Source: Diadema setosum (Eukaryota > Echinodermata > Echinoidea > Diadematoida > Diadematidae). Taken from it: a DNA stretch of 64,000 nucleotides. How positions within the stretch are numbered: position 1 is the first letter of the stretch; each line of letters begins with the position of its first letter. A program made the position numbers and the translations under genes. The notes under the pieces were generated by a model that ran no database searches, was not told where the DNA came from, and was given only the letters and a program-made list of their open reading frames with translations. Of this stretch, positions 44,766 through 57,569 are shown piece after piece. The stretch is from the NCBI RefSeq assembly GCF_964275005.1, contig NC_092686.1, positions 13,674,431 through 13,738,430 of the forward strand, written 5' to 3'.

Positions 44766-46245
44766 GCTACCTCCCACGCTTGGTGAAAATCCGTCAAAGA
44801 TTAATTTGCAGAAAATGCAGAAAGTGTGGAAAATTCCCCTCCCCCCCCCCATAAGGACATCCCTCAATCCGCCACAATAAAACATGAAATTTCAGCCATT
44901 AATGTCTTCATAGCACTAACTTAGCCCTATCTTCTTTTTCTTCTTTTGTTCCGCAGAAGAAGATAAAATTCCACAGTTTAGGGACTCTGAGGCTTCACCT
45001 CCCCCTCCCCCTCAGCGGTGTATGTGTATGTTTGTGGGGGGGGGGGCTCATTTTCTCAAATTAAGATCATTATCATCATTAAATGCAATCTGCCAAATTT
45101 TGTGAAAATTCGTTGTAGATTTTTCAAGATGCTGAAAATGTGCAAAACTGCCCTCTCCTCCCCCTCCCCCAAATCTGGACACCCCTGGATTCGCCATAAT
45201 CAAATATGAAATTTCAGTCATTAACGTCTTCATTAGCACTAACTTACCTCTATCTCTTCCAGTTTGACAGAAAAAGAAAAAAAAATCCAGAGTTTAGGGA
45301 CTATGAGGCTTCAACCCCCTCCTTTGGCGGGAGGGGGGGGGGACTCATTTTATCAATAAAGAACATACCACCATAAACATGCTATCTGCCAACTTTGATA
45401 AAAGAATTCGTCGTAGATTTTTAAAGAAGATGCTGAAAATGTGGAAAATCCCCCTCGTCCCCCCCCCCCCCCACCTCCAGTCTGGGCACCCCTGGATCCG
45501 CTATAATCAAACATGAAATCTCAGTCTTTAATGTCTTCATATCACTAACTTACCTTTATCTTTTCTGGTTTGACAGAAGAAGATTTTAAAAAAAAAATCC
45601 CTGAGATTAGAGATCCGACACTGTCTTCATCTCCCCCCCCCCCCGCCCCCTTAGGTGGTGGGGTATATAGGACTCATTTCAACAAATAAAGATCATATCA
45701 CCGTAAAGATGCTTTCTGCCAAGTTTAGTGGTGATAATCTGTCATGAGATTTATCAAGAAGATGCTGAAAAGGTGGACAATCCCCCTCCTCTGCGTCACC
45801 CCCCCCCCCAAAAAAAAAATACAAAGATAAAAAAAATCAGGTCACCCCTGGATCCGCTAAAATAAAAAAATGAAATTTCAGTCATTAATGTATTCAAAGC
45901 ACTAACATAGTTCTATCTTCTTCTTTTTTCGGTTCGGCAGAACAAGAGAGAAAAAAAAAAATCCATAGTACAGGGACTCTGAGGCTTCACCCCCCCTCCT
46001 TCGGTGGAGGTGGTGGGGGCTCATTTTAACAAATTACGACCACATCACTATTAAGATGCTATCAGCCAAATCTGGTGAAAATCCGTTGTGGGGTTTACAA
46101 GAAAATGTTGAAAATGTTAAACATTTCCCGTTGATGAAATTTAGAGATTTCCACATTTCCGGCGAGACGTTTGCACATTTACCGGCGTTTGCACATTTCC
46201 CGGTGTTTGCACATTTCCCGTGTTTGCACATTTCCCGGCTCCACA

Positions 46246-46330
46246 AGGCCCCATGACTTGCCACCTTCAAGTCTTTGTTAAAGACTTACCTTTTTTTTTT
46301 CAGAAGCCTTTGATTAATTTGTTACTTTTG
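46246..46330 (+). pseudogene. distal part of the split CR1-like LINE
   Basis: After the second AGGCC copy the LINE tail continues (P-stop-LATFKSLLKTYLF, then a short Phe-rich end), followed by a (GT)n run at 46328-46373. It completes the fragment at 42530-43055. Confidence 0.65.
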
Positions 46331-46331
46331 T

Positions 46332-46374
<43 letters not shown>

Positions 46375-46708
46375 TAATCAGTAACAATGTCAGGAGCTCT
46401 GTTACATCACAGCGCAGTAGAGTATATTATTTACATATTAGCTGCGCTATACAAATTTGTCTAATTATTGTTATTATTTCCACTACTCAATATAACGTAG
46501 AAAGAATGAGGAAATTGCTTCTTTCCTGCTTTGTCATTGGCGCTATCATGTAAAGACAATGTTTAGTGACTGCACAAAAATATCTAGGGTGAGGAAAATT
46601 TGAAAGAAAACTGAAACTTCCGAAATGATTCTGTATTCTTTTATTTAGATTGAATCAAATTACTGTACGTATTTATTTATGAATTACAACAAATGTACCA
46701 ATATTTAA

Positions 46709-47485
46709 CCCTAACTAGGCCGGGCTATTTAGGAAGATCATAGAGCCGGGGGGGGGGCCTCCCAGGCCCCCCCTCCAGATCTCGGCCATCGACCGCGCGA
46801 TCGCAACGAAAATTGGCACACACATTGCCTATGATGTAATCTAAAGTACCATTAAGTTAAATTTTTTTTAAAATTATCATTTATGCTAAATTATGCTAAT
46901 TTATGCGTGATGATGCATGAAATCAGACAATTTGGTATAAATCACTAAATAAAGCTCAAAATGGGCAAATTTTTTGTGTAAATATTCTTTTTAGTGTCCT
47001 GAGCAAATATAAGAGAAAAAAATTGTGCCATCAGAAAAAAATTTCTTAAGTATTTTATTGTTTTTTGAATTTCTTATGTATTTCTTTGTTTTTTCGACTT
47101 TATGTTTTTCATTGTTTTTTCGATGAAACTTGTTTGCGACATTGTTCCGAACAAGAAAATATATTAATAATTGATTTTAATCAATAAAACCCCCAAATAA
47201 TCATGCTTTTGTGAAATTTGCCTGTAAGCACAGTTTGCATTGAAATTGTACACAAATTCACGTTTTTGAGCAATTTTTGGTCTGACATGCACATACATAT
47301 TTATGCGCAACTTCAAAACCGCGCGCCCGGGCATCGCAAATTTGGTGTCAAAAGATGCGGGAGACTTGAAAGAAAAAAGTCATGAAACGTCGCGGCGATA
47401 GCTTTTCGCGTTAGCGATACATCGCGCGGAACGTCGAGGGGGGGGGGGGGCCTCGGAGCCCCCCCCCCCCCCGGCCTAGTTAGGG
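46709..47485. mobile_element. piggyBac-like MITE, TTAA duplication
   Basis: TTAA occurs at 46705-46708 and 47486-47489, with CCCTAACTAGGCCGGG and the complement of CCGGCCTAGTTAGGG as inverted termini. TTAA plus a CCCTA start is the piggyBac pattern. GC-rich blocks (GGCCTCC.., then ACCGCGCGATCGC / CGATACATCGCGCGG) lie inside both ends and the middle is AT-rich. No transposase frame. Confidence 0.75.
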
Positions 47486-47739
47486 TTAAGGAGTGGCAAG
47501 TTTTGTGTAGAAAAGAAAAAGATTTGTTTTTTTCAGATGATTCATTATTTTCAACAAAAAAAAGTGTTTTCGATTCTTTTCTTGCTTTTTTTTTGGGGGG
47601 TATGTTTTTACACAATAAAAGTAAATAGCCACAAGCCAGATTTTTTTTTTTTAGATTGTGTATGTATTTAGGTCACATGCCTGTATTTTACGTGCATACT
47701 AAAAAAAAAACAAACAAACAAAACAAGGTGAGATGGGTC

Positions 47740-47757
47740 AACCTAGTCAATCGTAAG

Positions 47758-47792
<35 letters not shown>

Positions 47793-47817
47793 GGGTCAAC
47801 CTAGTCAATCGTAAGTT

Positions 47818-47870
<53 letters not shown>

Positions 47871-49060
47871 TAGATAGATAGATATATGTGATCCTGCACC
47901 ACAAAACAAACAAAAAGTCGCCAGACATGGATTTTTAGTTCAGGACAGATTCTGAGAGAGCAGACTCTAAGCTTTGAAATGATGTAAAACTCAATTCAAA
48001 TGGACTCTCCTGACTTAATCCTAATCTAAATATTGGAAAGAAAGTGCACAGACAATCTGGACAAGTGTGAACCAAGAAAAGAGGCTTTGTAAGTAAAGGG
48101 TCTATGTGTCTGTTCAAGCGCTTAATCTTCACCAAACCGTGCTAGCTTTGCGATGATCTGGACAAAAAAAAAAAAACAGGATGTAAACCACTGGAACAGC
48201 AACAATGAAGGGATGCTTAATTGAAATTAAGCATGTTCTATTAACACATTCTGTCCATGATTAATGCCAACTTTCAAAGCAGTAGCATTATCCTTTCAAA
48301 AGTTATCAGACTTGAAAGTGAAGAATGTGCAAAGGGTTATCATGAAATGAAAAGGGGCCTCTAAGACATAACTGATAATTCTACTCTCCCCAAAAAAAAG
48401 TTGTAGAAAAACTGCTGAAAACACACTTTCCCATCGATGCTATGATCTCAAACTTCAGAGTAATGTAGAAGAAGGGTAGCTCTGTGTAAAAATATGAAAA
48501 AACTAAATATTGATTTGGTTGACCCGTTGCACCTTTTTTGAGTCCTCACGTGAAATCAAGGGGTGCGAGTTTTTGTTCGGTTGTGATGCACGGTCACATA
48601 TAAATTCTACATTATGGTAAAGTTGGGAAATTTTAGTGAATGATTTTTTTTTTTTTTTAGCAGTTAATCTATAGAACACTTCTTTTTGTAGAATATCGTG
48701 ATTAGTTAGGTTTTAAACAGACCGCTTTTCATTTCTTAAACACGCTTTACACAGTCTTCACTTTCAATTCTAGTAACATTGGAATTGATGTTGCTTTTGC
48801 ATTGAAAGTTGTTAGTCATGATATAGAATGTACTAATGAATTAGAGTGTGGACAATTTTCGCTTAAACTGATAACCTCTTCATTCTGATTGTTATGTTCC
48901 TTGTCCAATTCACTTTCTTTCTATAATTTAGGTAGGTTATAGGAAAGTCCATTATTTTTATTTGTATTGAGTCATATACATCATTCTAAAGCTTAGAGTT
49001 TGCTCGTTAAGAATTTACTCTTAACTTGGAATCCATGTCTTGAGACTTTGTTGGTTTTGT
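47740..49060 (+). mobile_element. old TGTGACC-family MITE, split by (TA)n growth and a younger copy
   Basis: Left of the split lies ATGGGTCAACCTAGTC (repeated twice between TA runs, 47758-47866). Right of it (48600-49060) lie blocks matching the family interior: TTTTTTAGCAGTTAATCT, 'CTTTCAATTCTAGTAAC', 'TTAGGTAGGTTATAGGA', 'CATTCTAAAGCTTAGAG'. Divergence from the other copies is high, so it is much older. The younger copy sits inside it at 47887-48598. Confidence 0.6.
47887..48598 (-). mobile_element. MITE of the TGTGACC family (copy 2)
   Basis: Begins TGTGATCCTGCACC and ends GTGATGCACGGTCACA, flanked by TATA on each side. It is collinear with copies 1, 3 and 4 and lies in the orientation of copy 1. 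It is inserted into an older member of its own family. Confidence 0.8.
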
Positions 49061-50418
49061 CAAACAGTGTTATATTGTTCTGCAATAAAAAGACACAACC
49101 CCCCCCCCAAAAAAAAAAAAAAAGACTTGCCTGCCGGAACCCTTTTAGATAAATCTTTCGAAGTAATTCGTTTTTTGTGGGTTTTTTTTTTTTGTTGTTG
49201 TTGTTGTTCCTTTAAGTGGAGTGAGGCCGTCGAAGATGGCGCTAAACAATTGTCAGATAATGAATTCAAATCTCTATCCTAAAAGGAGTTTCCTTTATCT
49301 GATTTCTGAAAATGCATCAAAGATAATTTTTTTAATGAATTAAATTCAACGTTCGAAAGATGATATTGGTGCCTGTTCCTGCCTACTTCACATTAAATAA
49401 AAACCTGTCATCGCGCCATCTACGACGACATCTGTTTGAAGATTGCAAACCCTTTTGGAAAGCGACGACTTGCAGTAAGGCGCTCACATAGGTAAATATT
49501 TGCCCAAAGAGACGTGCGTAAGATTCAAAATTCAAAAATTCTGCAAAAATGAGAAATGAGATCTTTCATTTTCGGTAACCTGATAAGTGAGATATACCCT
49601 ATCATCCATCAAATTTCAAAGGGGGGTTCTTCAGCTCAAACTCTGTCCAAGGGTTTGCAAAGCCAGACTACGAGTTCTTTTTACTATAAAAAAAATAATT
49701 CTAATAAATCACATCTGTACATGCAGCCTATTAAATACAGTCCATTCAAATTCCATGAGATAAGCTCCTATCTTCCAACCGAAATGGATTTCATTCTCAA
49801 TATCTGGAGCTATTCAGATTTTTGCCAAACTGGATTTCTGATTTTAGGTTTATCTATTTGTATTTTGAAGAATTGCTTGCACGTTGGCCCTATAGTTGGA
49901 TAATGACATGAATGCTTTATCAACTATCATATTCTCCTTTCTTTAAAATTTGATATGGCGCATTTTGTTTCAAGAAGCTACATTTTGTGTATCAACTCTT
50001 ATACATTAATCGTATCATAATAACCTAGTATCACCCCATAGTTAGTTGGCCCTAAATGTGGATAGATATTCCTGCCTCTGAATTCATTGCAGATTTAGTC
50101 ATCTATATAATGTCCTAGACTATTTGTGCAGACAGCATCCTGTCAACCGGACATTTATGAACATGAAACATTTTGAATCTGGCGTTCAAACGTTTAATTA
50201 CAGTATTATTAGATTAAATGAAGGAATAGCACAGAGATAGCAATGATGAAGGAAGGGAGGTGAGACGAAAGGTCAGCAATTGTATTTGTTTATGCCAGTC
50301 TACATTGTGACTGCTTTATTAACGATGTAGCTCCCTTGAGGCACTTGGATGTATAACAACAGCTACTATAGTATCTGATTTCGGGCAGTAATGACGTAAT
50401 ATAGGTGTAGAGTCGTTA
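49061..50418. other. gene-free intron stretch
   Basis: Poly-A and poly-T runs near 49110 and 49185 and an unremarkable 115-residue frame (49556-49903) are all I see. No exon or clear element ends. Confidence 0.45.
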
Positions 50419-50580
50419 TAGTCCGGGAGCCAGCGGGGGTCAGCCTAGCTGAAAAGGTTACCAATTTGTATGTATATAGCAATTTAGTACATATGCCCCT
50501 AAGTATGGAAATGCACGTCTGGCTGGTCATCGGTGGTGGGTGTGGCCAGGAGGGCCAAAAAAAAAGGACCCCTCAAAATT

Positions 50581-51250
50581 AGGCTAGCCTAGCTGGAAAA
50601 GTAACCCCATGAAAACAACTGGAACTTGTTCGTTACACTTACAGGATAAATGAATGACCATTGCCAGACGTTTTAAGTGGTGGGGGGTAGCCGCCAGACG
50701 CTCTTAAAGGCCCAACTCCAGCTAGGCTAGCCTAGCTGAAAAAGTAACCTCATGAAAACTATATACTGGAACTTGTTCGTTACACTTACAGGATAAATGA
50801 ATGACCATTGCCAGACGTTTTAAGTGGTGGGGGGTAGCCGCCAGACGCCCTTAAAGACCCAAATTTTTCCAGCTAGGCTAGCCTAGCTGAAAAAGTAACC
50901 TCATGAAACCCACTGGAACTTGTTCGTTACACTTACAGGATAAATGCATGACCATTGCCAGACGTTTTAAGTGGTGGGGGGTAGCCGCCAGACGCCCTTA
51001 AAGACCCTACTTTTTCCAGCTAGGCTAGCCTAGCTGAAAATATAAACTAATGAAACCCACTGGAACTTGTTATTTACACTTACAGGATATATGTATGGCC
51101 GTTGCCAGACGTTTTAAGAAGTGTGTGGGGGGGGGGGGGTAGCCGCCAGATGCCCTCAAAGACCCAATTTTACCAGCTAGACTATAGCCCTGGCTGGAAA
51201 AGTAACCTCCTGAAACCCACTGGAACTTGTTCTGTGTTTGTATCTCACCT
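50581..51250. repeat. 147 bp tandem repeat, left arm (5 copies)
   Basis: GGAACTTGTTCGTTACACTT recurs at 50621, 50768, 50915, 51062 and 51222. Each unit also has ATTGCCAGACGTTTTAAGTG, 'GGGGTAGCCGCCAGACGC' and the palindrome AGCTAGGCTAGCCTAGCT. The last spacing is longer because of a G-tract. Confidence 0.85.
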
Positions 51251-51785
51251 GATAAACACTGTCGACATAATATTCTGGTGTTCTTTCAATAACTTTCCAC
51301 ACTTTTGAGCTATATGACCACCAAATTCACTCCTCAGATCATCTAATGATTGCTGTCAAGTGTTAATATTGGTGAAGTCCGACTACGTCAACAGTCAAGA
51401 AGTCAATGAACTAGGCCTATGCCATTTGAAAATCTCTGTAATCACAAAGTCGATACGTGGACGAGACATCACTTCGCTTTTGCCTTGTTAGATGGTGAAT
51501 ATTTGTAAGCTTCCGTTTCTAATTCATACAGCACCAGCATACATGTCTGAGAATGGCGGTAAAGAAGATTAGAGTCTTTGGCAACAAGTGCAAAATTAAA
51601 TTCTGTGCCTTATTTGCTAAACAAACGTGGTAGGAGGACAACGACCTGTTAGGCAATATGGCGGACCAATAGCTCTATATTATTAGTGTTATAGAATAAA
51701 ATGACAATGATGTAGTTCTGAAGCATACTTTTTATTAGATGCTTTTGCAATGACTCATTGTATACTTTTAATCGAACCAAGTATA

Positions 51786-52478
51786 TGTGACCGTGCACCT
51801 CAAAAAGAACATAAAGTCGCACACACTGATTTTGCGTGAGGACTGAAAATAAGTGAAATGGGTCAACCTAGTCGAACTTGACTTTTTCATATTTTCTGAA
51901 AGAGCGGGTCTTCTTTTACATTATGCTAAAATTTGGTATCATAAAACGGGCAGGAAAGTGTTTTTTTTTTTAGCAGTTTATCTCGAACATTTTTGGTAGA
52001 ATAGTGTGATTATGTGTGTCTTTAGAATCCATTTTTCATTTCTGAAAAACCTTGTCCACACTCTTCACTTTCAACTCTAATAACTTTTGAAATAATAGTG
52101 CAACTGCTTTGAAAGTTGGCATTAATTATGGACAGAATGTGTTAATGAGGCATGCTTAATTTCAGTTTAATCTGATAATCCCTTCATTGTTGTTACTCTG
52201 GTGGTTTACTTCCTGTTTTTTGTCCCATTCATCGCACAGCCAGCACGGTTTGGCAAAGATTTAGCGCTTGAATAGACACTGTACTTTAGAGCCTCTTTTC
52301 TCAGTTCACACTTTTCCTGAGTTTGTGCTTTCTTTCCAATATTTAGATAGGTTAGGAGAGTCCATTTGATATGAGTTATACATCATTTTAAAGCTTAAAG
52401 TCTGCTCTTTCAGAATATGGTCTGAACTAAAAATTCATGCCTGGCGACTTTTTGTTTATTTTGAGGTGCAGGGTCACA
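51786..52478 (+). mobile_element. MITE of the TGTGACC family (copy 3)
   Basis: Begins TGTGACCGTGCACCTC and ends GAGGTGCAGGGTCACA, with TATA on both sides (TA being the shared minimum). It is very similar to copy 4 at 58341 and in the same orientation. Confidence 0.85.
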
Positions 52479-53339
52479 TATATCCATGACTTGCTCATGA
52501 ATTACGGCAGAACGATTCGGTGAGGAAAGTTTTCTGTCATGTCATTACGGAAGAAGTGAACTTGTCAATATTTTGCTATTTGTTCCATAATTATTTCTGA
52601 AGTGGTTAAATGTATTTTCCTAAAACATTTTTTCTTTTATATAATACCTACGTTGCATCTAAATGCCTATTCGTTGAAAAAATGTATGGCCATGTATTCA
52701 AAGGTCAAAGATCATGGGTTAATGGAAGTAGGGCATACATTGTACAACATTTCACTAAGTTGTTGTTGTTGTTTTTGTTTGTTTTTTTGGGGTTTTTTTG
52801 TTTTTTTTTTCTCGGGGGGGGGGGGGGGCATGATTCAAAGTGTCCTAAAACCTTGTATAATACATGTAGGCCATATTTAGTTTTGTAATCACGACTCTTG
52901 CTATGTATGATGCCAAACTCTTCCCGCGCATACAAATGCAGCCGTTTCAGGGAAATAATGATTGGTAATGCTGAAGTGGTTCATAACATTCCATTGATAC
53001 TATGTATAGAACAGAAAGTGAATTTGACAATGGTATATGATATCCGCAATTTACTATTTGACAGGTTCTATCATCCGATTAATAATGTATAAATTGAATA
53101 TACAGTAGTCCCTATTCAGTAACTACAGGTTAAGTTAGATAAGCTGCATTCATTTTGCACGCGACCATGGCGTTATAGCCAAAGATGATTGAATTCTGTA
53201 AATCTCTGTGTGCCTGCACAGGATTGGAAAACGAAACAACTTTCTGTGTATAGAACAACGAAACAGAAACTGGTGCTCGCATTATTCTCAGTCACTTTGT
53301 TATGCATAATGATGGTTTGCTCATTGCAGTTCCATAATC

Positions 53340-53697
53340 TCAGCTCGAGGGACTCGAATTGATCCCAAATCAGTCGGCATGCGTGTATCACCCAAAACAA
53401 TATCTGAACACAATTATAACTGCAGTCCTCCATAGTCGGTATTGGTTGCCGATAAGGGCTGGTATCAAGTTTGATTTTCATATTATTTACAGTACCTTGT
53501 ATTTAAATGTTTTCATCGAAATGCCCGTATACGGTATGCGTATCTCAGTTAACTCTTTAAACCATAGTTGTAATCTACGTGCCAAGAATCTCATGTTTTC
53601 AATAAGCGTGAACTCCAAGACATGTCGTGATAAGGACTTTAAGACAATTGGCATCGTCATTATAAAACGAATTCCCATTTTACAAGACACGTTTTAG
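53340..53697 (+). pseudogene. CR1-like LINE C-terminal relic
   Basis: A 112-residue frame includes LHSRYWLPIRAGIKF, then IIYSTLYLN, CNLRAKNLMF and NSKTCRDKDFKTIGIV. The order matches the CR1 tail: short-helix/WLPI, 'LR.KN' and the final 'DR.F..' block. No intact domain. It lies inside the 8.7 kb element. Confidence 0.5.
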
Positions 53698-54229
53698 ATT
53701 TTAGATAGAAATATGGATTCGTTTGAATGCATACAAACAGCTTCTTAAATCCTCTTACATTTTGTTTTTAAGATATGGTGTATACTTTAGAAGTGTAAGA
53801 AGCATGCTCTTGTTTTAGAGGTTTTGAGTACTGGTAAGAAGCATATGTTATTCTTATAGATTATGTGAATAAGTACGCATTCAAGAACGTTTTGAATAAA
53901 ACGTATCCAGACAACTGCATATCATATTTTCACCTCTTCCTTCATGCAGATGTATACTCTTGCCGAGAAGGTGAACTGTTTGATAGATATAGTGCTCACC
54001 TTATTGAAAAGGTAATTGGGTAATTTTTTGGTTTCAGTACATTATTCAAACACAACTAAGTTAACTTTTACATTAACATTTTCACAATTCCACACGCACA
54101 CACATTTCATGATTCACAAGATCCAAGTTACATTAATCCTATTTACTTTGCAGAGTGCAACAACAACATAAGTTATATACTGAGCAAATAGGCTTACATC
54201 AGTTCGCACTATTCAAGGTTTAAAGTAGT

Positions 54230-54870
54230 TAAGGAACTAAATCGTACCCGATTATGTGATGCTAAGTTGCACCTTGAGATGATGGGCAATATTGTCCCTA
54301 TAAAGGAGCAGGCAGTGACACTGACTTGCTCCTTTAAAGGAGCAATTTTGCAGCAGTCATGGAGCAAATAAGCACCACATAGGTGCAACATCATACCAAT
54401 AAGGCACAAGAATGCACCCTCAAGAGAGGGTACATTTTTGCATCCTTCGGGCATAAAGTTGCACCTAAAGGTACGAGGTTGCGCCTTTTTCAAGGGGGCA
54501 ATGTTGCTCCCGAGGGTGTAACTTTCACCCTTTCTTGCGGGTACAAAGTAGCACCCAAAGTTCCAAGATTGCACCCTCAAAACAAGGCACAATCTTGGAA
54601 CTTTGGGTGTTTCTTTGCACCCTCACGAAAGGATGTAAAGTTGCACCAAGATGTAAAGGCTACACGGGGTGCAAAGGTGCGCCGAAAGGTAAAGGGCGCA
54701 AGATCGCACCCTCAAGAAAGGTGCAACTTAGCACCACTTAGTGTGGGTGGAAAGATGCACCCTCAAGAAGAGGTGCAATCTAGCACCACTTAGTGTGGGT
54801 GGAAAGATGTACCCAAGGGAACATTTTCGCACCCTCAATACAGGGTTCAACTTTGCACCCTCTCTGCAGT
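54230..54870. repeat. word-dense stretch of GGTGCAA/TTGCACC
   Basis: GTTGCACC, TGCACCCTCAAG, GGTGCAAC, 'TAGCACC' and complements occur dozens of times on both strands with irregular spacing. Near 54545-54615 a perfect inverted pair (CACCCAAAGTTCCAAGATTG and its complement) forms a hairpin. No coding frame. It resembles the transposon word fields elsewhere in the window. Confidence 0.6.
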
Positions 54871-54879
54871 ATTATTTTA

Positions 54880-56900
54880 TACACACGTGAATTCCTTGTT
54901 CCTGTGAGCTACGTTTAATATGAGCGTGACCCAGTATTAGACACGTACCTTTGCAGACACAGATTTTTTTTTCTTCATATTGTTTAAAGGTCGTTTAAAA
55001 CAAATTTAAATATATATTTATTTCTTTTAAGTTAAGAGGAGCAAACGTGGAGATCATGACCTGTGATACATGTTACGGGAAGTCTATATTTTTATGTGTA
55101 CTCTTTTTTTTTCAACTACAAGGAATTACCTAAGCTAATTGGATAAAGAAGCTGAACATTCCTTTTTTTTTTTCATCAGTTAATGTCAGTGCTGGTGTAT
55201 TATTCTTGAAAAGTTGGCATCTAAATGTCCTCCAAACCAAGTACTTACTGTATAAAATTATATTCCTGTGAGTTACGTTTCTTATGAGCATGACAGATCT
55301 GTAGACACGTGTCATAGTGGTTACAAACACTAAGTTTCCATTGCGTTCATCGTTATCAAGAAGCGATTTTGAACAATTTCAGATGTTCTAGTTTTTTTCA
55401 ATTTCGTTACATGTAAAACATGTTAAGGAAAGTTGATAGTTTGGTTATTTTATCATTACTCATCTTCGTCTTTTCAACAAGAAGATGATACACATGAGCT
55501 CATTTGCTGAAGAAGTTGAAGGATGTTTAATTGCTGGTAGCCACGTAGGGGCTTTTGTCATAATATTTTGCATCTTAAGGGGGCCCTGAAATCCAAATGC
55601 ATGTTGATCTGTGTTGATTTATAATACCCTCAACATCACTTTTGCGGTGAAACGAATATCTAGAAACATTTCATATATTTTTAATGATATTTTCTTTTAT
55701 TTTTCTTCAGATTACTTGGGAACGCCCACAAAAAAATCCTTCCAAACCAATCAATATTCATATTCTTGAGATGACATCATCTGTCAATCATTGCTAAAGT
55801 GCTGAAATGTTTTAACAAAAGACGTTGGAATGCACCTTCCCCTCGACTCAGCATAACTTGCATGTTTCCGTCATATTAATGTGACTAACAAAAGACATGG
55901 CGAGGGAACATGCAATGTTCCCACTCGGTTGCCCCTTTAATCCCTCGAAACTAAGTACATGCAGTATTAGTTTATAGATAACATAATATTTTTGTTGTTG
56001 CTGTGAGCTTATTCATATGAATTTTAGACATGTTTCTCATATGTTTCTGTCATATGCTTTACTGAAGAACAGCAAATGTTGAGTTTATTGGCAAGAGAGG
56101 TTGATCATTACTTTACATTTAAGTTCATGCGAAGTGCCGGAGCATAAACTTGTCTTGAAATATTAGCATCCAAAACCCTCCAAACCAAAAACGTGCAATA
56201 CTAGACACGACAGGAATTCCTTGTTGTTGTGAGTTATGTTTCTTAAAAACACTGATTTTTTCTGCTTTTGCAATGTACTATGTTCAAAAACACTCTTGAA
56301 CAATTTTCAGATTTCGTTTCTTTCTTAAGAGAAGAAAACGGTGAGGTCATGTGAAACATGTTCCTATAAGTTTTATTTCGTTAATAATTTTTCTTTACCC
56401 ATCTCCTCAACCGTAAGGTGACACGGTACCTAAAAAGTCATAGGCCAAAGGTGTTGAGCTTTACTTCCCCTTTTTAAAGTAAATTTAAGAGCTGGGGAAT
56501 TATTTTTAAAAAGTTGGCATTTTAAGCTATGTACACCGAGGACGAGTCTTACTGAATGGATTTCTTGTTGCAGTAGAATTGTATTTTTTATGAGCTTGAT
56601 GGAGTATTAGAAAATTGTATAAAGTGTTTGCAAAAACTGTTAATGTATTCCCTTTTGCTAATGTCCAAAGAGTTCATTTGCCAAGTTTTGATTTTCTTCT
56701 GTTTTAATCATCAGGGGTTTGTTTTATCATGGTCATAGAGGAAAGAAACTTAATTGTAAAAAAAGCCTTCATATAAGAAGAGATACTGACAATTTCATCA
56801 AAAGTTGTGATTTTCAACATTTCCAAAATGCAATTGATGAATATTTCTCCCCAGGGCACAGAAAGAAAGTAGTTTTTGGTCTTGTTGTTTTTTTTTTTTT
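54880..56900. repeat. diverged tandem array, ~5 copies
   Basis: A module of ATTCCTTGTT..GTGAG(C/T)TACGTTT, 'ATGAG(C/T)(G/A)TGAC', 'TATTAGACACGT' and later 'AAATT(T/C)..AAGAG(A/G)AG' recurs near 54886, 55260, 55985, 56215 and 56565. Spacing is irregular (about 230-730 bp) and divergence is high. Non-coding. Confidence 0.45.
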
Positions 56901-57569
56901 TCACGTCAGTATGTTATAATACCCGCGGGTTTACGCCCATCCCACCAATTTCCATCCGGATACTGTACCCGGCCCTGTTTTTTTTTTTTCTTTTTTTACA
57001 CTGCAAAGAAAATGAGAACACTGATGTTTGAGAAAAATCCCGACATGTTTGATTGGGCAATTCTTTTTTGATGTCTATTATTCTTTCCACATAAGTTTTT
57101 TGGTTATCACTGAGGACAAATACAGATACCCTATTTCTTCTACCAAAACCACAGCACTGTATATTCTCATATTTCTACAGTATTTCGTCCCAACACTTGC
57201 CCTATTGATATTTCAAAGCATGTTTCCCTGTGCGCTCAAGAAACTCCCCCATTAAAGGAGACCTCCGGGTGATTCTCAGATTTTTACATTTGTACAACTA
57301 TGAATTAGTTATACTGAGGACAGAGTTTCAGAATTTGTGATAATTGGGATGAAGAATAAGAATATTTTCAAAAAATAGAACAAATTGCAATGAACAAGGA
57401 TGATGACATGGGAGAGTCACCATAAGAATGCATGAGTTGGGGCTCAAGGAAGCAGAACAAAAGAATAAGGCATGCATAGATTATAGACAGGTGAACTCGC
57501 AAGCAAGCGGTATTGTTATGGAATTACACTGCTATCATTTCTGAAATATGTGAACCTTATACAATGTAG

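Larger units (their letters stand above)
43056..46245. mobile_element. foldback element with arms built of tandem repeats, AGGCC duplication
   Basis: Ends are TGTGGAGCCGGG and CCCGGCTCCACA. AGGCC is duplicated at 43051-43055 and 46246-46250, and the LINE frame continues across. Each end has an array of GGGAAATGTGCAAAC units (43066-43225; complement at 46127-46240). Inside, ~300-350 bp G-rich units (with 'AATGACTGAAAT' and 'GGATCCAGGGGTGCCC'-like blocks) run one way left of the gap and the reverse way right of it. No protein frame. The mirrored arms resemble foldback (FB)-class organisation. Confidence 0.75.

Noticed and set aside
43056..46245. LTR retrotransposon reading (TG...CA ends, 5 bp duplication)
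   Set aside because: The terminal sequences are inverted relative to each other, not direct repeats, and no gag-pol frame exists.
46705..46720. Telomere-like TTAACCCTAACT
   Set aside because: Only one CCCTAA word, and it is part of a piggyBac-like terminus mirrored at 47475-47489.
49556..49903. 115-residue frame on +
   Set aside because: No recognisable domain; unremarkable composition in a transposon-filled intron.
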